Of a stretch of DNA of 64,000 bases, positions 17,757 to 27,889 are shown one piece after another (the first letter of the stretch is position 1; each line of letters begins with the position of its first letter). The notes under the pieces were generated by a model that saw only the letters and a program-made list of their open reading frames with translations, was not told the DNA's origin and made no database searches. Both the position numbers and the translations under genes were made by a program. The stretch covers positions 1 to 64,000 of the forward strand of contig JALOBM010000004.1 in NCBI GenBank assembly GCA_023228285.1. Direction: 5' to 3'. This DNA is from Candidatus Cloacimonadota bacterium. Its GTDB lineage: Bacteria > Cloacimonadota > Cloacimonadia > Cloacimonadales > Cloacimonadaceae.

Positions 17757-19925
17757 ATGCACGTGAGATTCAGCTATCAGGCATTGACCGCGGGCAGATA
17801 CGAAGTCGGCATTGCAGGAGACTTCACTCACTGGAAAATACTATCTCTGCAAGACTTTGGCGGACTGTACCTGATTGATTTTGACCTGAAACCAGGGCGC
17901 TATCGCTATAAATACATCATAGACGGGGTCTGGAAGACGGATCCTGCGAACAAGCTGCTGGAAGCAGATCCTTTCGGTGGTTTCAATTCTATCGTTGTGG
18001 TGGAAGAGGAAAAATCAGCACAAAACTGGGAAGAGGCTTTGGAAGCGGCTTCCGGGCAGGATGCTCGTTCGTTTATCAATTGTTATCGTCCGGCTCCGGA
18101 TGCATTGGAACTGCGTTTCAGTTGGTATGCTGGCCTGGCAGATGAGATTTCGCTGATATTTTCGGATCAGGAACTGAACTTGTATCCACTTGGCCGAAGC
18201 AGCGGTTTGATGATCTGGCACCGGCAGATTCCAATTGAGCGCCCACGACGTTTCCATGTCCACATCAAGCATGGGAAGAATGCTGTCTATTTAGGTTTGG
18301 AAGGCTTTGTTCAACACAAAGAAGAGGTGTCTCCGCTAATGGTGGATCCCTCATCCTGGCCTGTGTTCGAAATCCCGGAGTGGCTGAAATCTTCCATCGC
18401 TTATCAGATCTTTCCGGATCGCTTTTGCAACGGTGATCCAAAGAATGATCCGGACTTCAGCGAGAGCTATTATCAGAGTAACAAGATCAAACCCAAAGCG
18501 GGGGAGTTGCTTGGTCCCCATTGTGAATATTTTCATCTGGTGAAAGACTGGCGGGATATCAGCGGGTTGAAACAAAGCCCCTGGCAGGAAGAAGGTATTC
18601 CGGATTGGCATTCATTCTATGGCGGAGACATTGCAGGAGTAATCCAACATCTTGATTATCTGGAAGATACCGGTATAAACCTAATCTACTTTAATCCTTT
18701 ATGGGAGGCAAAGTCCAATCATAAATATGATGCAGCCCATTTTAAGAAGCTGGATCCACATTTTGGAAGCGTATCGGAACTTCAGAAGTTGGTGGTACTT
18801 GCGCATGATAAAGGTATCAGAATCATTCTGGATGTAGCATTCAATCATAGCGGTGAAGCTTTCTGGGCGTTCAGAGATACGGTTGAAAAGGGTCCGGATT
18901 CCCCCTATTGGCATTGGTACGATTGGTACAAGTGGCCTTTACCGGAGCCATTGCCCCCGGATTTTAAACCACGGGATTACTATCAATGCTGGTGGGGTAT
19001 CAAGGATATGCCGGATCTGAACTATGACTTCTTGCGGCAACATCCCTTTGAAAACTACATCCGTGATATCAATAATGCAGAGGTCAATTGGGATCTGGTG
19101 AATCACATCCTGGATGCAGCATCGTGGTGGATATCCGAGATTGGGATGGATGGCTTTCGATTGGATGTACCGGATGAGGTACCCTGGTGGTTTTGGCAAC
19201 TGTTTCGGGAGCGCATGAAAGCTTTGAAACCTGATGCCTGGCTGGTAGGTGAGATATGGAGCAATGCCCAGGCCTGGATTAGCGAAAAGTACTTTGATTC
19301 CGTGATGAATTATGCCTATTTTAAGAATCCGGTTTTGGAATTCTTTGTGCAAAAGCTGTGTAGCGCCAAGGAGTTTAAACTAAAGATAGAAGAGGGATTG
19401 GCGGCTTATCCGGCACATGCAAACCGTGTGATGATGAACCTGGTGGGCTCGCATGACACGCTGCGCATACGGCGTTTGGCTGAAGATGACATCCACAGAA
19501 TCAAACAAGCGATATTCTTTCAGATGACCTTTGTGGGCATTCCTCACATCTATTACGGTGATGAAATCTATATGGATGGAGGCAAGGATCCAGACAATCG
19601 CCGTCCCTTTAACTGGGACTGGGAAGCCGATCCCAAGGCGGTGGAACTACGTAGTTTTTATCAGGAAATGATCCGCTTCAGAAGAGCACACAGATTGCTG
19701 TATGAGGGTGAATTCGAGTTTATAAGAAGCTGTCCTAGCATGATATCATATCGTCGCTATAATGCGAGGGAATGCCTGTATTGTGCCATCAATCTGGCAA
19801 ATCAGGATAAAATGATGCCTGGAACGGGAGAGATATTGTTCGGTACCAATGCTCCGCGTAGATCTGCAGAAGGGATCATCTTGCCTCCGGGAGCTATGTG
19901 TATTCTAGGGTCATTTCAAGCATGA
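17757..19925 (+). CDS. Glycoside hydrolase family 13 (alpha-amylase/neopullulanase-like)
   Basis: 722 aa. Residues 1-85 form an AMPK/CBM48-like starch-binding domain (YKYIIDGVWKTDP), followed by a second E-set domain (about 100-195) and the GH13 barrel. Conserved regions: DVAFNH (region I), DGFRLD with nucleophile Asp470, GEIW with acid/base Glu499, and SHDT with Asp567. No signal peptide is present, so it should act on cytoplasmic glycogen or imported maltodextrins. The domain order matches neopullulanase/cyclomaltodextrinase enzymes; strict specificity is undetermined. Confidence 0.92.
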   Translation: MHVRFSYQALTAGRYEVGIAGDFTHWKILSLQDFGGLYLIDFDLKPGRYRYKYIIDGVWKTDPANKLLEADPFGGFNSIVVVEEEKSAQNWEEALEAASGQDARSFINCYRPAPDALELRFSWYAGLADEISLIFSDQELNLYPLGRSSGLMIWHRQIPIERPRRFHVHIKHGKNAVYLGLEGFVQHKEEVSPLMVDPSSWPVFEIPEWLKSSIAYQIFPDRFCNGDPKNDPDFSESYYQSNKIKPKAGELLGPHCEYFHLVKDWRDISGLKQSPWQEEGIPDWHSFYGGDIAGVIQHLDYLEDTGINLIYFNPLWEAKSNHKYDAAHFKKLDPHFGSVSELQKLVVLAHDKGIRIILDVAFNHSGEAFWAFRDTVEKGPDSPYWHWYDWYKWPLPEPLPPDFKPRDYYQCWWGIKDMPDLNYDFLRQHPFENYIRDINNAEVNWDLVNHILDAASWWISEIGMDGFRLDVPDEVPWWFWQLFRERMKALKPDAWLVGEIWSNAQAWISEKYFDSVMNYAYFKNPVLEFFVQKLCSAKEFKLKIEEGLAAYPAHANRVMMNLVGSHDTLRIRRLAEDDIHRIKQAIFFQMTFVGIPHIYYGDEIYMDGGKDPDNRRPFNWDWEADPKAVELRSFYQEMIRFRRAHRLLYEGEFEFIRSCPSMISYRRYNARECLYCAINLANQDKMMPGTGEILFGTNAPRRSAEGIILPPGAMCILGSFQA

Positions 19926-20005
19926 AGTGGCAATCTCTGTATTCCCACAGCAACCGGAGGGAGCTTTTTAAACCATTCTCCTCTTCCCCTTTGTTCGATC
20001 CAGTG

Positions 20006-20073
20006 TTGAAGCTGATATCAAGGTGTTATCATCCTGTGCTCACTCGATGATAACCCGATAATATCAGGTTCAA
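20006..20073. repeat. Palindromic intergenic repeat, copy A
   Basis: The core 20014-20065 (52 bases, GATATC...ATATC) is an imperfect palindrome: GATAT, GTTATCA and GTG arms mirrored by CAC, TGATAAC and ATATC, with the mismatches placed symmetrically. In this copy the pairing extends outward with TTGAA...TTCAA to 68 bases. It is homologous to the copies at 35142 and 61044. Confidence 0.85.
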
Positions 20074-20125
20074 GTATCGATAATCCAGAGGAGGAATAAA
20101 GATTTTGAACCGTTTGGTAGATTAT

Positions 20126-20147
20126 CTGCAAAACTGGAGTTTTGCAG
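20126..20147. repeat. Perfect 9-bp hairpin
   Basis: CTGCAAAAC, four bases TGGA, then GTTTTGCAG. It lies within a 23-codon frame preceded by AGGAGG (20105-20176). No T-run follows, so it is not a classic terminator; it could be a translational attenuator or a processing site. Confidence 0.5.
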
Positions 20148-20224
20148 CCCAGTTGCTAAACGACATTCGTATCTAGACGAGTCACGAGCTGAAATCCTAC
20201 CACAGGAGAAGTCTTTGCACAGAT

Positions 20225-20249
20225 AAGCCGGCTCTTTCAAAAACGGCTT
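20225..20249. terminator. Weak bidirectional terminator-like stem
   Basis: AAGCCG (20225-20230) pairs with CGGCTT (20244-20249) between two converging genes. The A-run in the loop and lack of a long T-tail make it a weak candidate. Confidence 0.3.
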
Positions 20250-20267
20250 TATGCTAACATGCAGTGA

Positions 20268-21491
20268 TCAGGAATCAGTGTGGAGCACCTTGCTCACTCT
20301 GGGAGCACGGAGTCTGTGGCTGACGGGATAACCGGATCCTAAAAGCGGGCGCAGATAATAGCGGAAGTCGTCGGTAACATTGTTGCCCTCTGTATTAATA
20401 AAGTTATCCGGCATGTGGCGTGTCTTTCTAGCTACATCAGAGAGTTTTTCCAATTGATAGTTCACTGAATAGTAACCGGTTCGCTGGATTGATATGGAGC
20501 CATCCAGATTGTACCATAGAGCGTAGTGTGCAGCTCTTTCGCCTACCTCGCGGGCCTCGCGTTGATCCACATCCGAGACACAACCCAAAAACGAGCGTTG
20601 CAGATAGCCGAATGTATCGCTGCGAACGCGTTTGATCTTCAAGTTATCTCGTACAAGATCACAGAGCAGATCGCCCAACATTCCCGTTCCGGAAAGCTGT
20701 ACATTACCATGAGCGTCGTGCTCCACATTCTTTGTAAGCTTTGCGATCATGGGGTTGCTGTCTGCATCGACAATACCCTCTGATACCGCTACTATACAAC
20801 GGCCATTTTTCTCGTAAGCATCTTTCACGTCCTTCAGGAATTTCTCTTTACTGAAGGGGCGTTCCGGCACGTAGATCAGATGCGGACCGTCATCTGGATA
20901 CTTTTGCCCCAAAGCAGAAGCAGCCGTTAGGAAGCCTGCATGCCGTCCCATCACTACTCCGATATACACACCGGGTAAGGCACGATTGTCCAGATTCACT
21001 CCGGAGAAAGCTGAGGCGACAAATCTGGCGGCAGAGCCATATCCAGGAGTGTGATCACTGAGGACAAGGTCGTTATCGATGGTTTTGGGAATGTGAATAG
21101 CCCGGAATTCATATTCGGCAAGCTGTGCCTGCTCATTCACGATGCGCACTGTATCAGAAGAGTCATTTCCGCCGATATAGAAGAAATATCGGACGTCGTG
21201 TGCTTTGAGTACCTTAAAAATCTCTTTGCAATAAGCTTCGTCCGGTTTATCGCGCGTGGAAAGCAACGCGCTGGAAGGAGTGTTTGCCACCTGTTCCAGA
21301 TTGTGAGTAGTCTCCTGAGTAAGATCTATAAACTCTTCGTTAACAATGCCATGCACCCCATATAAAGCGCCATATACTCTGGTGACCTGGGGAAACTTGC
21401 GGGATTCCAAGGCTGCTCCCACCATGGATTGATTGATCACCGCAGTGGGACCACCTCCCTGGGCTATGACCACTTTTCCTTCGAGCTTCAT
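20268..21491 (-). CDS. pfp: Pyrophosphate-dependent 6-phosphofructokinase
   Basis: 407 aa. The nucleotide/PPi loop QGGGPTAVIN is at 11-20, GGNDS at 107-111 and PKTIDND at 135-141. An Asp after GGN and a Lys in PKTIDND, in place of the Gly and Gly of ATP enzymes, mark PPi-type phosphofructokinase. It interconverts fructose-6-phosphate and fructose-1,6-bisphosphate reversibly, saving ATP in anaerobic glycolysis. SD AAAGGAGG precedes the ATG. It is transcribed divergently from dnaX and convergently to the amylase gene. Confidence 0.92.
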   Translation of the reverse strand: MKLEGKVVIAQGGGPTAVINQSMVGAALESRKFPQVTRVYGALYGVHGIVNEEFIDLTQETTHNLEQVANTPSSALLSTRDKPDEAYCKEIFKVLKAHDVRYFFYIGGNDSSDTVRIVNEQAQLAEYEFRAIHIPKTIDNDLVLSDHTPGYGSAARFVASAFSGVNLDNRALPGVYIGVVMGRHAGFLTAASALGQKYPDDGPHLIYVPERPFSKEKFLKDVKDAYEKNGRCIVAVSEGIVDADSNPMIAKLTKNVEHDAHGNVQLSGTGMLGDLLCDLVRDNLKIKRVRSDTFGYLQRSFLGCVSDVDQREAREVGERAAHYALWYNLDGSISIQRTGYYSVNYQLEKLSDVARKTRHMPDNFINTEGNNVTDDFRYYLRPLLGSGYPVSHRLRAPRVSKVLHTDS

Positions 21492-21618
21492 CGATATCCT
21501 CCTTTGGGAATCTGCAACTTATTTCGATAATTCAAGCTTTAGAGACCCTCAGTATTTTGTCCAGCAGAAAATGCTTGCCTAAATCCGCTGTGATAAAAGA
21601 ATGGAACGTGGAGGTAGT

Positions 21619-23244
21619 ATGAGCTACATTGTACTTGCGCGCAAATACCGCCCGCAAAGCTTCTCTGAAGTATATGCACAGGATCATGTTACCAAGATCC
21701 TACAAAGCGCAATAGCGTCCGGACGTATTGCCCACGCTTATCTGTTTACTGGTCCACGCGGTGTGGGGAAGACCTCCCTGGCACGAATAATGGCCAAAAG
21801 TCTGAATTGCACTGAAGGCCCCACCACTCAACCCTGCAATATATGTACAAATTGCACAGAGATCACTGCTGGAGTGTCTCCGGATGTAATAGAGATAGAT
21901 GGTGCCAGCAATACCGGTGTGGACGACATCCGGGAGCTGCAAAAAGAGCTGCTGTATGCTGCCAGCGGTTCGAAGTACAAGATCTACATCATCGATGAAG
22001 TACACATGCTCTCCAAAAACGCTTTCAATGCCCTGCTCAAGACTCTGGAAGAACCTCCGGAAAACGTTATCTTTATCTTTGCCACTACCGAACCACATAA
22101 GGTGTTGCCTACTATTATCTCTCGCTGCCAGCGCTACGATTTTAAGCGTATTCCCATCGAAGCCATTGTTGCTCGCTTGAAAGAACTGGCTGAAAAGGAA
22201 GAGATTAAAGTAGATGAAGAATCCCTATACCTAATAGCCCGTAAAGCAGACGGTGGGATGCGGGATGCTCTTTCTCTGATGGATCAGACCATTAGCTACT
22301 GTGCCAGCGACATTCAGATTGCTCAAGTGCGGCAGATCTTCGGTATCATCCCAAATCAACTCTACTACGATTTTATGTGCCGCATCAAAGAGCACGACGC
22401 CCAAAAACTGATCGTAAGCCTTCACCAGATATTTGAAGAAGGTACAGACTTGCAGGAGTTCATCGCCAATATGATGGAATTCCTGCGCCTGGTTCTCTTA
22501 TGCAAGTTAGGTATCCGGATTAACGACGTTAGCGCCGAAGAATTACCTCTATTTACAGAGGTCGCAAATATGTTCAGTCAAAACGACCTGATGTACATCA
22601 TGAGTCAATTGGTGCAGACCCGTAACGATATCCGGCAAAGCAACAATCCCTATCTCCTGATCGAAGCCACTATGATCAAGCTTTCTCGGTTGGATGAGAT
22701 TGATGATATCAGCAGCCTGATCAACTACCTCAGACAGAGTGGCCCAGATTCCCACACCATTACTGCTCCTGCAGAGTTATATCCGACCAGGGAACAACCG
22801 GCCAGAAAGGAGATACCGGCGAAACAGTCTGCTGAAAGCACTGAACCAAGAGAACGCGTGGAGCAGAGCAAGGAGTTACCACGTCCCGAAGCCTCTATCG
22901 AAGGGCTAAAGGCAAATTGGACAGATTTGACTTCGAGGATTCGTAAAAGCAGCCAGTTGGCAGGCTTGGCCTTCAAGTCTTCTGAAATACTCAACATGAC
23001 CGATACTGTGATTACACTGAAATTGGATACTGCTACCAATTTCAACGCGCTCAAAGCTCATCTGGAAAGGATAGAGAATATCATCAGCGATGTATTTGGT
23101 AAAGCCCTGAGAGTAAATCTGAAGCTGGAAGAAAAAGACTCCCCGAGCAAAGTGGAGATCAAGCGGAAAAGCATTGAAGATATCGCAGCTGAGAATCCAG
23201 AACTGAAGAGCTTTATTGAACAAACAGAAGCGAGGTTGGTCTGA
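21619..23244 (+). CDS. dnaX: DNA polymerase III subunits gamma/tau
   Basis: 541 aa clamp-loader ATPase. It begins with the canonical SYIVLARKYRPQSF; the ATG at 21619 has GGAGG upstream, so the longer frame at 21601 is rejected. Walker A is GPRGVGKTS, the zinc module has CNICTNC, Walker B is IIDEVHML and the SRC motif is ISRCQRYDF. The C-terminal region after about residue 360 is a Pro/Glu-rich linker plus a tau-like domain. I saw no A AAA AAG-type slippery site, so a separate gamma product is not predicted. Confidence 0.96.
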   Translation: MSYIVLARKYRPQSFSEVYAQDHVTKILQSAIASGRIAHAYLFTGPRGVGKTSLARIMAKSLNCTEGPTTQPCNICTNCTEITAGVSPDVIEIDGASNTGVDDIRELQKELLYAASGSKYKIYIIDEVHMLSKNAFNALLKTLEEPPENVIFIFATTEPHKVLPTIISRCQRYDFKRIPIEAIVARLKELAEKEEIKVDEESLYLIARKADGGMRDALSLMDQTISYCASDIQIAQVRQIFGIIPNQLYYDFMCRIKEHDAQKLIVSLHQIFEEGTDLQEFIANMMEFLRLVLLCKLGIRINDVSAEELPLFTEVANMFSQNDLMYIMSQLVQTRNDIRQSNNPYLLIEATMIKLSRLDEIDDISSLINYLRQSGPDSHTITAPAELYPTREQPARKEIPAKQSAESTEPRERVEQSKELPRPEASIEGLKANWTDLTSRIRKSSQLAGLAFKSSEILNMTDTVITLKLDTATNFNALKAHLERIENIISDVFGKALRVNLKLEEKDSPSKVEIKRKSIEDIAAENPELKSFIEQTEARLV

Positions 23245-23267
23245 TCTTTACTATTTTATTTGCCATT

Positions 23268-24344
23268 GTGAGCGTTGTTTATCTGACAGTATTGCTGAGG
23301 GTACTACGCTCAATGAGGCGCAGTTTACCACCTAAAGCAGCATTGAATCATGCACCTGAACCTATCAGTGTGGTTATCGCAGCCAAGAATGAGGCACAGT
23401 ATCTGCCCCGCTTATTGACATCTCTGGCACAGCTGTTACCCATTGATGCACCTTATGAGATCATCATCGTAAACGACCATTCCACAGATGACAGTATGGA
23501 TATTTTAAAAAACTGGGATGGGCAGTTTAATATTCGGGTTCGGGACTATACAGAAGACACCGATGGGATAATCGGCAAGAAAGCTGCTCTGCAAATAGGA
23601 ATCGACACTGCAAAATACGATATTCTGGCTTTCACAGACGCAGATTGCATCCTGCCCGAAACCTGGTTACAAGAGATCTCCCGACAGATGAGCCCGCAAA
23701 CAGATTACATATTGGGATACAGCACCATTATTCCTGAAGTGGGAGAGAGCAATCTGAGCCTGGTCAATTTTGAACGCAGTATATACTATATTTTGGCAGG
23801 TGCGGGGATATATGAACGAAAACCTATCACAGCCATGGCCTGTAATCAAGTATATCGAAAAACTCTGTTTCATAAAGCTGGAGGATTCAATGGAATCGGC
23901 CACCTTATGAGTGGTGACGATGACCTGCTCTTGATGAAGATGATGCCTTATGTACGAGAAGCATACTACAATCCTTCCCCAGCCATGCAGGTTGTGAGCG
24001 TGGAAGGTAAGAGCATCACCAAACTACACAACAAGAATATCCGCCGGGCTTCAAAGTTTCGCTACCATCCCAGATACTTGAAGCGCTTATCCGCTTTTAT
24101 GTTTTGCTATTTTATTCTGTTTTACGCTGCTATCATTATGCTTGTTATTGGCAGAGGGAACCTCGCTCTTCTAGGGATTGTAGCCTTGAAATCAATTGTG
24201 GAACTGTGCATATCACAAAGCCATCTTGTTTTGGTTCGTAAAACCCATCTGGGGATACTCTATTTCACGCAAATCTTTGTATTTCCTCTGCAGTTTATCT
24301 ATTATGGCATTCGCGGTAGCATAGGCAGTTATAAATGGAAGTAG
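23268..24344 (+). CDS. Family 2 glycosyltransferase, membrane-associated
   Basis: 358 aa. The GT-A fold begins with ISVVIAAKNEAQYLPRLL, the metal-binding DAD is in AFTDADCILP, and a GDDDLLLMKM motif follows. Two or three C-terminal hydrophobic helices anchor it in the membrane. The annotated GTG start is uncertain: in-frame hydrophobic codons continue upstream to 23241 (CTG, ATC or ATT only), which would complete a first transmembrane helix, so a rare non-AUG start is possible. It almost abuts dnaX. The donor and acceptor are unknown. Confidence 0.85.
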   Translation: MSVVYLTVLLRVLRSMRRSLPPKAALNHAPEPISVVIAAKNEAQYLPRLLTSLAQLLPIDAPYEIIIVNDHSTDDSMDILKNWDGQFNIRVRDYTEDTDGIIGKKAALQIGIDTAKYDILAFTDADCILPETWLQEISRQMSPQTDYILGYSTIIPEVGESNLSLVNFERSIYYILAGAGIYERKPITAMACNQVYRKTLFHKAGGFNGIGHLMSGDDDLLLMKMMPYVREAYYNPSPAMQVVSVEGKSITKLHNKNIRRASKFRYHPRYLKRLSAFMFCYFILFYAAIIMLVIGRGNLALLGIVALKSIVELCISQSHLVLVRKTHLGILYFTQIFVFPLQFIYYGIRGSIGSYKWK

Positions 24345-24476
24345 TATAACTAAATGGGAGCCTGATCGATAGTGTATCATGAATGAGCCATCTTCATTAA
24401 TGACCGATTTGATGAGCTCTATTACCAGGTTCTGAGATTCACAAGAAAGCATTTGAACTTTAATCGTTGATTTTCA

Positions 24477-24506
24477 TTGACAAAAGCTCCATATCAGTTT
24501 TATGTG
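24477..24506 (+). promoter_or_regulatory. Possible panDC promoter
   Basis: TTGACA (24477-24482), 18 bases, then TATGTG (24501-24506), about 30 bases ahead of the panD start. The -35 is perfect and the -10 moderate. Confidence 0.4.
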
Positions 24507-24535
24507 ATAATAAAGACCAAATAATGGAGTCCAAA

Positions 24536-24892
24536 ATGCTAAGGCAGATACTACTATCAAAGCTTCACCGGGCTACGGTGAAAGAGTGTGATATAAACTA
24601 CAATGGCAGCATAAAAATCGACGAAGAGCTGCTTGAAGCCAGTGGTATGCACGAGTATGAACGTGTAGAAGTGTTCAATATAACCAATGGTAACCGTTTC
24701 AGCACCTACATCATCAAAGGTGAAAGAGGAAGTGGGATGATCGGTATCAACGGCGCTGCAGCACGTCTGGCTCAAGTAGGTGACAGGATAATCGTGATTA
24801 ATTACGGGATATTGAATGATGCTGAATTGCTGTCTCACAAACCGCGTATCCTGATCCTGAACGAGAACAACAAAGTAGACTCTATTATCTAG
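24536..24892 (+). CDS. panD: Aspartate 1-decarboxylase
   Basis: 118 aa pyruvoyl enzyme that makes beta-alanine for pantothenate. The self-cleavage site Gly-Ser is in YNGSI, and MLRQILLSKLHRATV is the family N-terminus. The start at 24536 is chosen over an upstream in-frame start because homology begins there and GGAG lies 6 bases before it. It is 2 bases from panC, which uses its product. panB is not in the window. Confidence 0.96.
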   Translation: MLRQILLSKLHRATVKECDINYNGSIKIDEELLEASGMHEYERVEVFNITNGNRFSTYIIKGERGSGMIGINGAAARLAQVGDRIIVINYGILNDAELLSHKPRILILNENNKVDSII

Positions 24893-24894
24893 CC

Positions 24895-25725
24895 ATGCAA
24901 TTAATTACTTCTCTTGCTCTGATGTCGGCCCTTCGGCATGCACCAGAAGCACGAGTGGGCTTCGTACCCACTATGGGCTACCTTCATGAAGGTCATCTGA
25001 GCTTGGTGGACGCATCCATCCAGAACTGCGATATCACAATCGTTTCTATCTTTGTGAATCCCACCCAATTTGGCCCCAATGAAGACCTGGCCAGTTATCC
25101 CCGGGATATTGACCGGGATCTGGCACTATTGAAGCAACATGGTGTGGATTACGTGTTTCTGCCTGATGCTGAAATGATGTATCCTCAGCCTTACCACACC
25201 TGGGTGGAAGTCAGTGAGCTGTCGGGCATCCTGTGTGGGGCAAGCCGTCCCGGTCATTTCCGAGGAGTATGCACTATTGTGCTGAAGCTGGTGAATCTGG
25301 TCAAACCGCATTATATGTATATGGGGGAGAAGGATTTTCAACAGCTTACCATCCTAAACGTGATGCTAAAAGACCTGAATATGAACACGTGTATCGTGGG
25401 TTGTCCCATAGTGCGAGAAGCTGATGGCTTGGCAAAAAGCAGCCGTAATGTGTACCTTAGCAATGATGAACGCCAAATCGCATTATGTCTGTCCCAGGCT
25501 TTACTGAAATCAAAGAGCGCTGCTGTTGCTGGTTGCCGAAAAGCCTCAGAACTCATCGATATTGCTAGGGCAGATATCGTAGCGGCAGGCGCGAAAGTTG
25601 ACTATGTGGAGATTGTCCATGCAGGAGATCTGAGTAAAGTGGACATCATCGATGAATACAGTCGCATGCTGATCGCTGCCTATGTGGGGAAAACACGGCT
25701 TATCGACAATATGATGTTGCTCTGA
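24895..25725 (+). CDS. panC: Pantothenate synthetase
   Basis: 276 aa. It joins pantoate and beta-alanine using ATP. The nucleotidylyltransferase signature PTMGYLHEGHLSL (HxGH) is near residue 25, and GEKDFQQL and a KSSRNVYL-like loop are present. Length is normal. It forms an operon with panD. Confidence 0.97.
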   Translation: MQLITSLALMSALRHAPEARVGFVPTMGYLHEGHLSLVDASIQNCDITIVSIFVNPTQFGPNEDLASYPRDIDRDLALLKQHGVDYVFLPDAEMMYPQPYHTWVEVSELSGILCGASRPGHFRGVCTIVLKLVNLVKPHYMYMGEKDFQQLTILNVMLKDLNMNTCIVGCPIVREADGLAKSSRNVYLSNDERQIALCLSQALLKSKSAAVAGCRKASELIDIARADIVAAGAKVDYVEIVHAGDLSKVDIIDEYSRMLIAAYVGKTRLIDNMMLL

Positions 25726-25853
25726 GTCTTGTTTATTCAGTGTCCGGTTTCATTATCTTCCATCAATATATACCATACTAACGAAAGCTTGACAGATCAA
25801 GGCCATGCAAAAAACTGGCATTTCATATATAAATAAGTAAACTATAGTCAATT

Positions 25854-25940
25854 GCGAAAGTGGCGGAATTGGCAGACGCGCTGGACTTAGGATCCAGTAG
25901 GTTCACTCCTGTAGGGGTTCGAGTCCCCTCTTTCGCACCA
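25854..25940 (+). tRNA. tRNA-Leu (anticodon UAG)
   Basis: 87 bases including an encoded CCA. The acceptor stem GCGAAAG pairs with CTTTCGC, and the anticodon stem CTGGA/TCCAG encloses loop CTTAGGA with anticodon TAG. It has the long variable arm typical of leucine tRNAs (GTAGGTTCACTCCTGTA) and a T-arm GGGG TTCGAGT CCCC. It lies 30 bases upstream of the trigger factor gene on the same strand. Confidence 0.97.
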
Positions 25941-25969
25941 TTAGCTGGAATTTATCTAAGGAGAATATA

Positions 25970-27286
25970 GTGCAGGTAGAATTTAATGTCATCAATGCGG
26001 TAAGTAAAGAGATCAACATCACAATCCCGGCCGACGACGCCACCAAAGCTTGGGAAAAGTACCTTCGCAAGGCAGCCAACCAGGTGGATGTACCTGGCTT
26101 TAGGAAGGGTAAGGCTCCTCTTACTCTGATCGAAAGAACTCATGGTACTCTATTGAAGGATCACTTCTTGAAAGATAGCGTGAACGACTACTTTGAAGTA
26201 GCCGCTAAAGAACATGATATCGATTATCTACTGTTTCCGGACGTGAAAGATGTACAATGGGATAAGGGCTGCGATATGCAGATCAAGATAGAAATCGAGC
26301 ATGAACCAACCCTCGAATTCAAACAGTTGGACAACCTTGATGTACCCTACAATCCCATCACGCTGGACAGTGAAGTAGATAAATACTTGGAAGAATTGAA
26401 ACAAAACAACGGAACTGTAGTAGATGCAGATGAAGCCATCGAAAATGATCATGTAAATGTAGAGCTCAGCTTCAGTCTGGAAGGCTCTGAACTTACCAGA
26501 AATGCGTCCTTCTTTGCCGGAGAGTACCCCGAACACAGAGCTCTGCCGGAATTGATCGGTAAAAAGATTGGGGACAGCTTTGAAAAAGAACTCAGCGGCA
26601 TGGATATCAAGCTGGTATCTCGGGACAGTTCTTTAAATCTGCCCAACGCAAGTAATTACACCGTGAAGATCATGATCAACTCCATCGAAAGGATGCAGTA
26701 TCCGGAGCTCAACGACGACTTTGCCAAAGACATGGAATTTGACGATATGGCAGCTATGCGCGCTAAAATATCCGAAGATATGAGATTGGCAAACGAGCAT
26801 AAAAACATCGATGTGGCAAACTACGCCATTGTAAATAAACTCTATGTGGACAACAACTTTGAGCTTCCGGTTAAAACCATTGGTTATTTGGCTCAGCAAG
26901 AAGCCCAGCGTAATCCAAACAAGCAGTATCATCAGTTTCTGGAATATCAATACAGGATGCAGATCTCTCAAGAGATGGTGACTATGTACATCCTGAACCA
27001 GCTACGCAAGCAGATGGAAATTGAGATTAGCGACGAGATGTTCGACGAATATGTGAAGCATGAAGCGATTCTTGCGGATAACACCGTGGAAGCATACAAA
27101 GAAAAGCACAAAGACGAGATTTCCGGTGATGAATACCGTAATGGCGTGAAGAACTTCTATATCCTGCGTAAGTTGGCTGAAACTGCCCATTTCTTCATTC
27201 CTGAGCCTGAACAGATACCGGAAGAAATCACAGAAGCCGAAGCTGTCGCCGTTGATAGTGACAATGCCGAAGCTAAAACGGAGTAA
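25970..27286 (+). CDS. tig: Trigger factor
   Basis: 438 aa ribosome-associated chaperone. The N-terminal ribosome-binding signature reads [15 protein letters not shown] (family GFRxGKxP). The middle FKBP-like domain is degenerate in catalytic residues and the C-terminal arms are helical. The GTG start has AAGGAG in front. It begins the tig-clpP-clpX operon, a common arrangement. Confidence 0.95.
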   Translation: MQVEFNVINAVSKEINITIPADDATKAWEKYLRKAANQVDVPGFRKGKAPLTLIERTHGTLLKDHFLKDSVNDYFEVAAKEHDIDYLLFPDVKDVQWDKGCDMQIKIEIEHEPTLEFKQLDNLDVPYNPITLDSEVDKYLEELKQNNGTVVDADEAIENDHVNVELSFSLEGSELTRNASFFAGEYPEHRALPELIGKKIGDSFEKELSGMDIKLVSRDSSLNLPNASNYTVKIMINSIERMQYPELNDDFAKDMEFDDMAAMRAKISEDMRLANEHKNIDVANYAIVNKLYVDNNFELPVKTIGYLAQQEAQRNPNKQYHQFLEYQYRMQISQEMVTMYILNQLRKQMEIEISDEMFDEYVKHEAILADNTVEAYKEKHKDEISGDEYRNGVKNFYILRKLAETAHFFIPEPEQIPEEITEAEAVAVDSDNAEAKTE

Positions 27287-27288
27287 AA

Positions 27289-27879
27289 ATGAACTATATC
27301 CCAATGGTGATCGAACAAGTAGGCCGCGGAGAACGCGCTTATGACATCTACAGCCGGCTGCTAAAAGACCGAATCGTGTTTGTGGGCGGTGGTATAGATG
27401 ATACAATGGCAAATACGGTCGTAGCGCAATTACTGCATCTGGAAGGCGAGGATGCGTCCAAGGACATCTATATGTACATCAACAGTCCCGGTGGCAGCAT
27501 CAGTAGCGGATTGGCAATCTATGATACCATGCAATACATTAAGCCTGCTGTTTCCACTATCTGCATCGGCATGGCTGCTTCTATGGCAGCGGTATTGTTG
27601 GCAGCGGGAGCAAAAGGTAAACGTACGGCTTTGCCCAATAGCCGGATTATGATTCATCAACCTTGGGGCGGAACTCAGGGAAGAGCAGCAGATATCGAGA
27701 TTCAAGCGAAGGAAATCCTATACCTGCGTGGTAGAATGAATGAGATACTGCACAATCATACAGGCAAATCCATCGATCAGATTGCCATGGATACTGATCG
27801 GGACTATTTCCTGAGCGCAACTGAAGCCATGGAATACGGTCTCATCGACGAGATTCTGGTACGCAGAGACGAAAAATAG
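27289..27879 (+). CDS. clpP: ATP-dependent Clp protease proteolytic subunit
   Basis: 196 aa serine protease. Catalytic Ser98 is in GMAASMA, His123 in MIHQPWGG, and the Asp is near residue 172 in MDTDRDYF. It forms a tetradecameric barrel loaded by ClpX, encoded next door. Two bases separate it from tig. Confidence 0.97.
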   Translation: MNYIPMVIEQVGRGERAYDIYSRLLKDRIVFVGGGIDDTMANTVVAQLLHLEGEDASKDIYMYINSPGGSISSGLAIYDTMQYIKPAVSTICIGMAASMAAVLLAAGAKGKRTALPNSRIMIHQPWGGTQGRAADIEIQAKEILYLRGRMNEILHNHTGKSIDQIAMDTDRDYFLSATEAMEYGLIDEILVRRDEK

Positions 27880-27889
27880 GAGAAATAGT

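Larger units (their letters stand above)
19926..20267. other. Convergent intergenic region with palindrome and hairpins
   Basis: 342 bases between the converging amylase and PPi-PFK genes. It contains the palindromic repeat copy A (20006-20073), an SD-led 23-codon frame (20105-20176), a hairpin at 20126-20147 and a possible weak terminator stem at 20225-20249. Confidence 0.6.

Noticed and set aside
22600-23244. Programmed frameshift making a short DnaX (gamma)
   Set aside because: No slippery A-rich heptamer was found in the region where it should be.
24345-24452. Reverse frame between the glycosyltransferase and panD that reads like protein
   Set aside because: Only about 36 residues lie outside the glycosyltransferase gene; no SD; could be chance.
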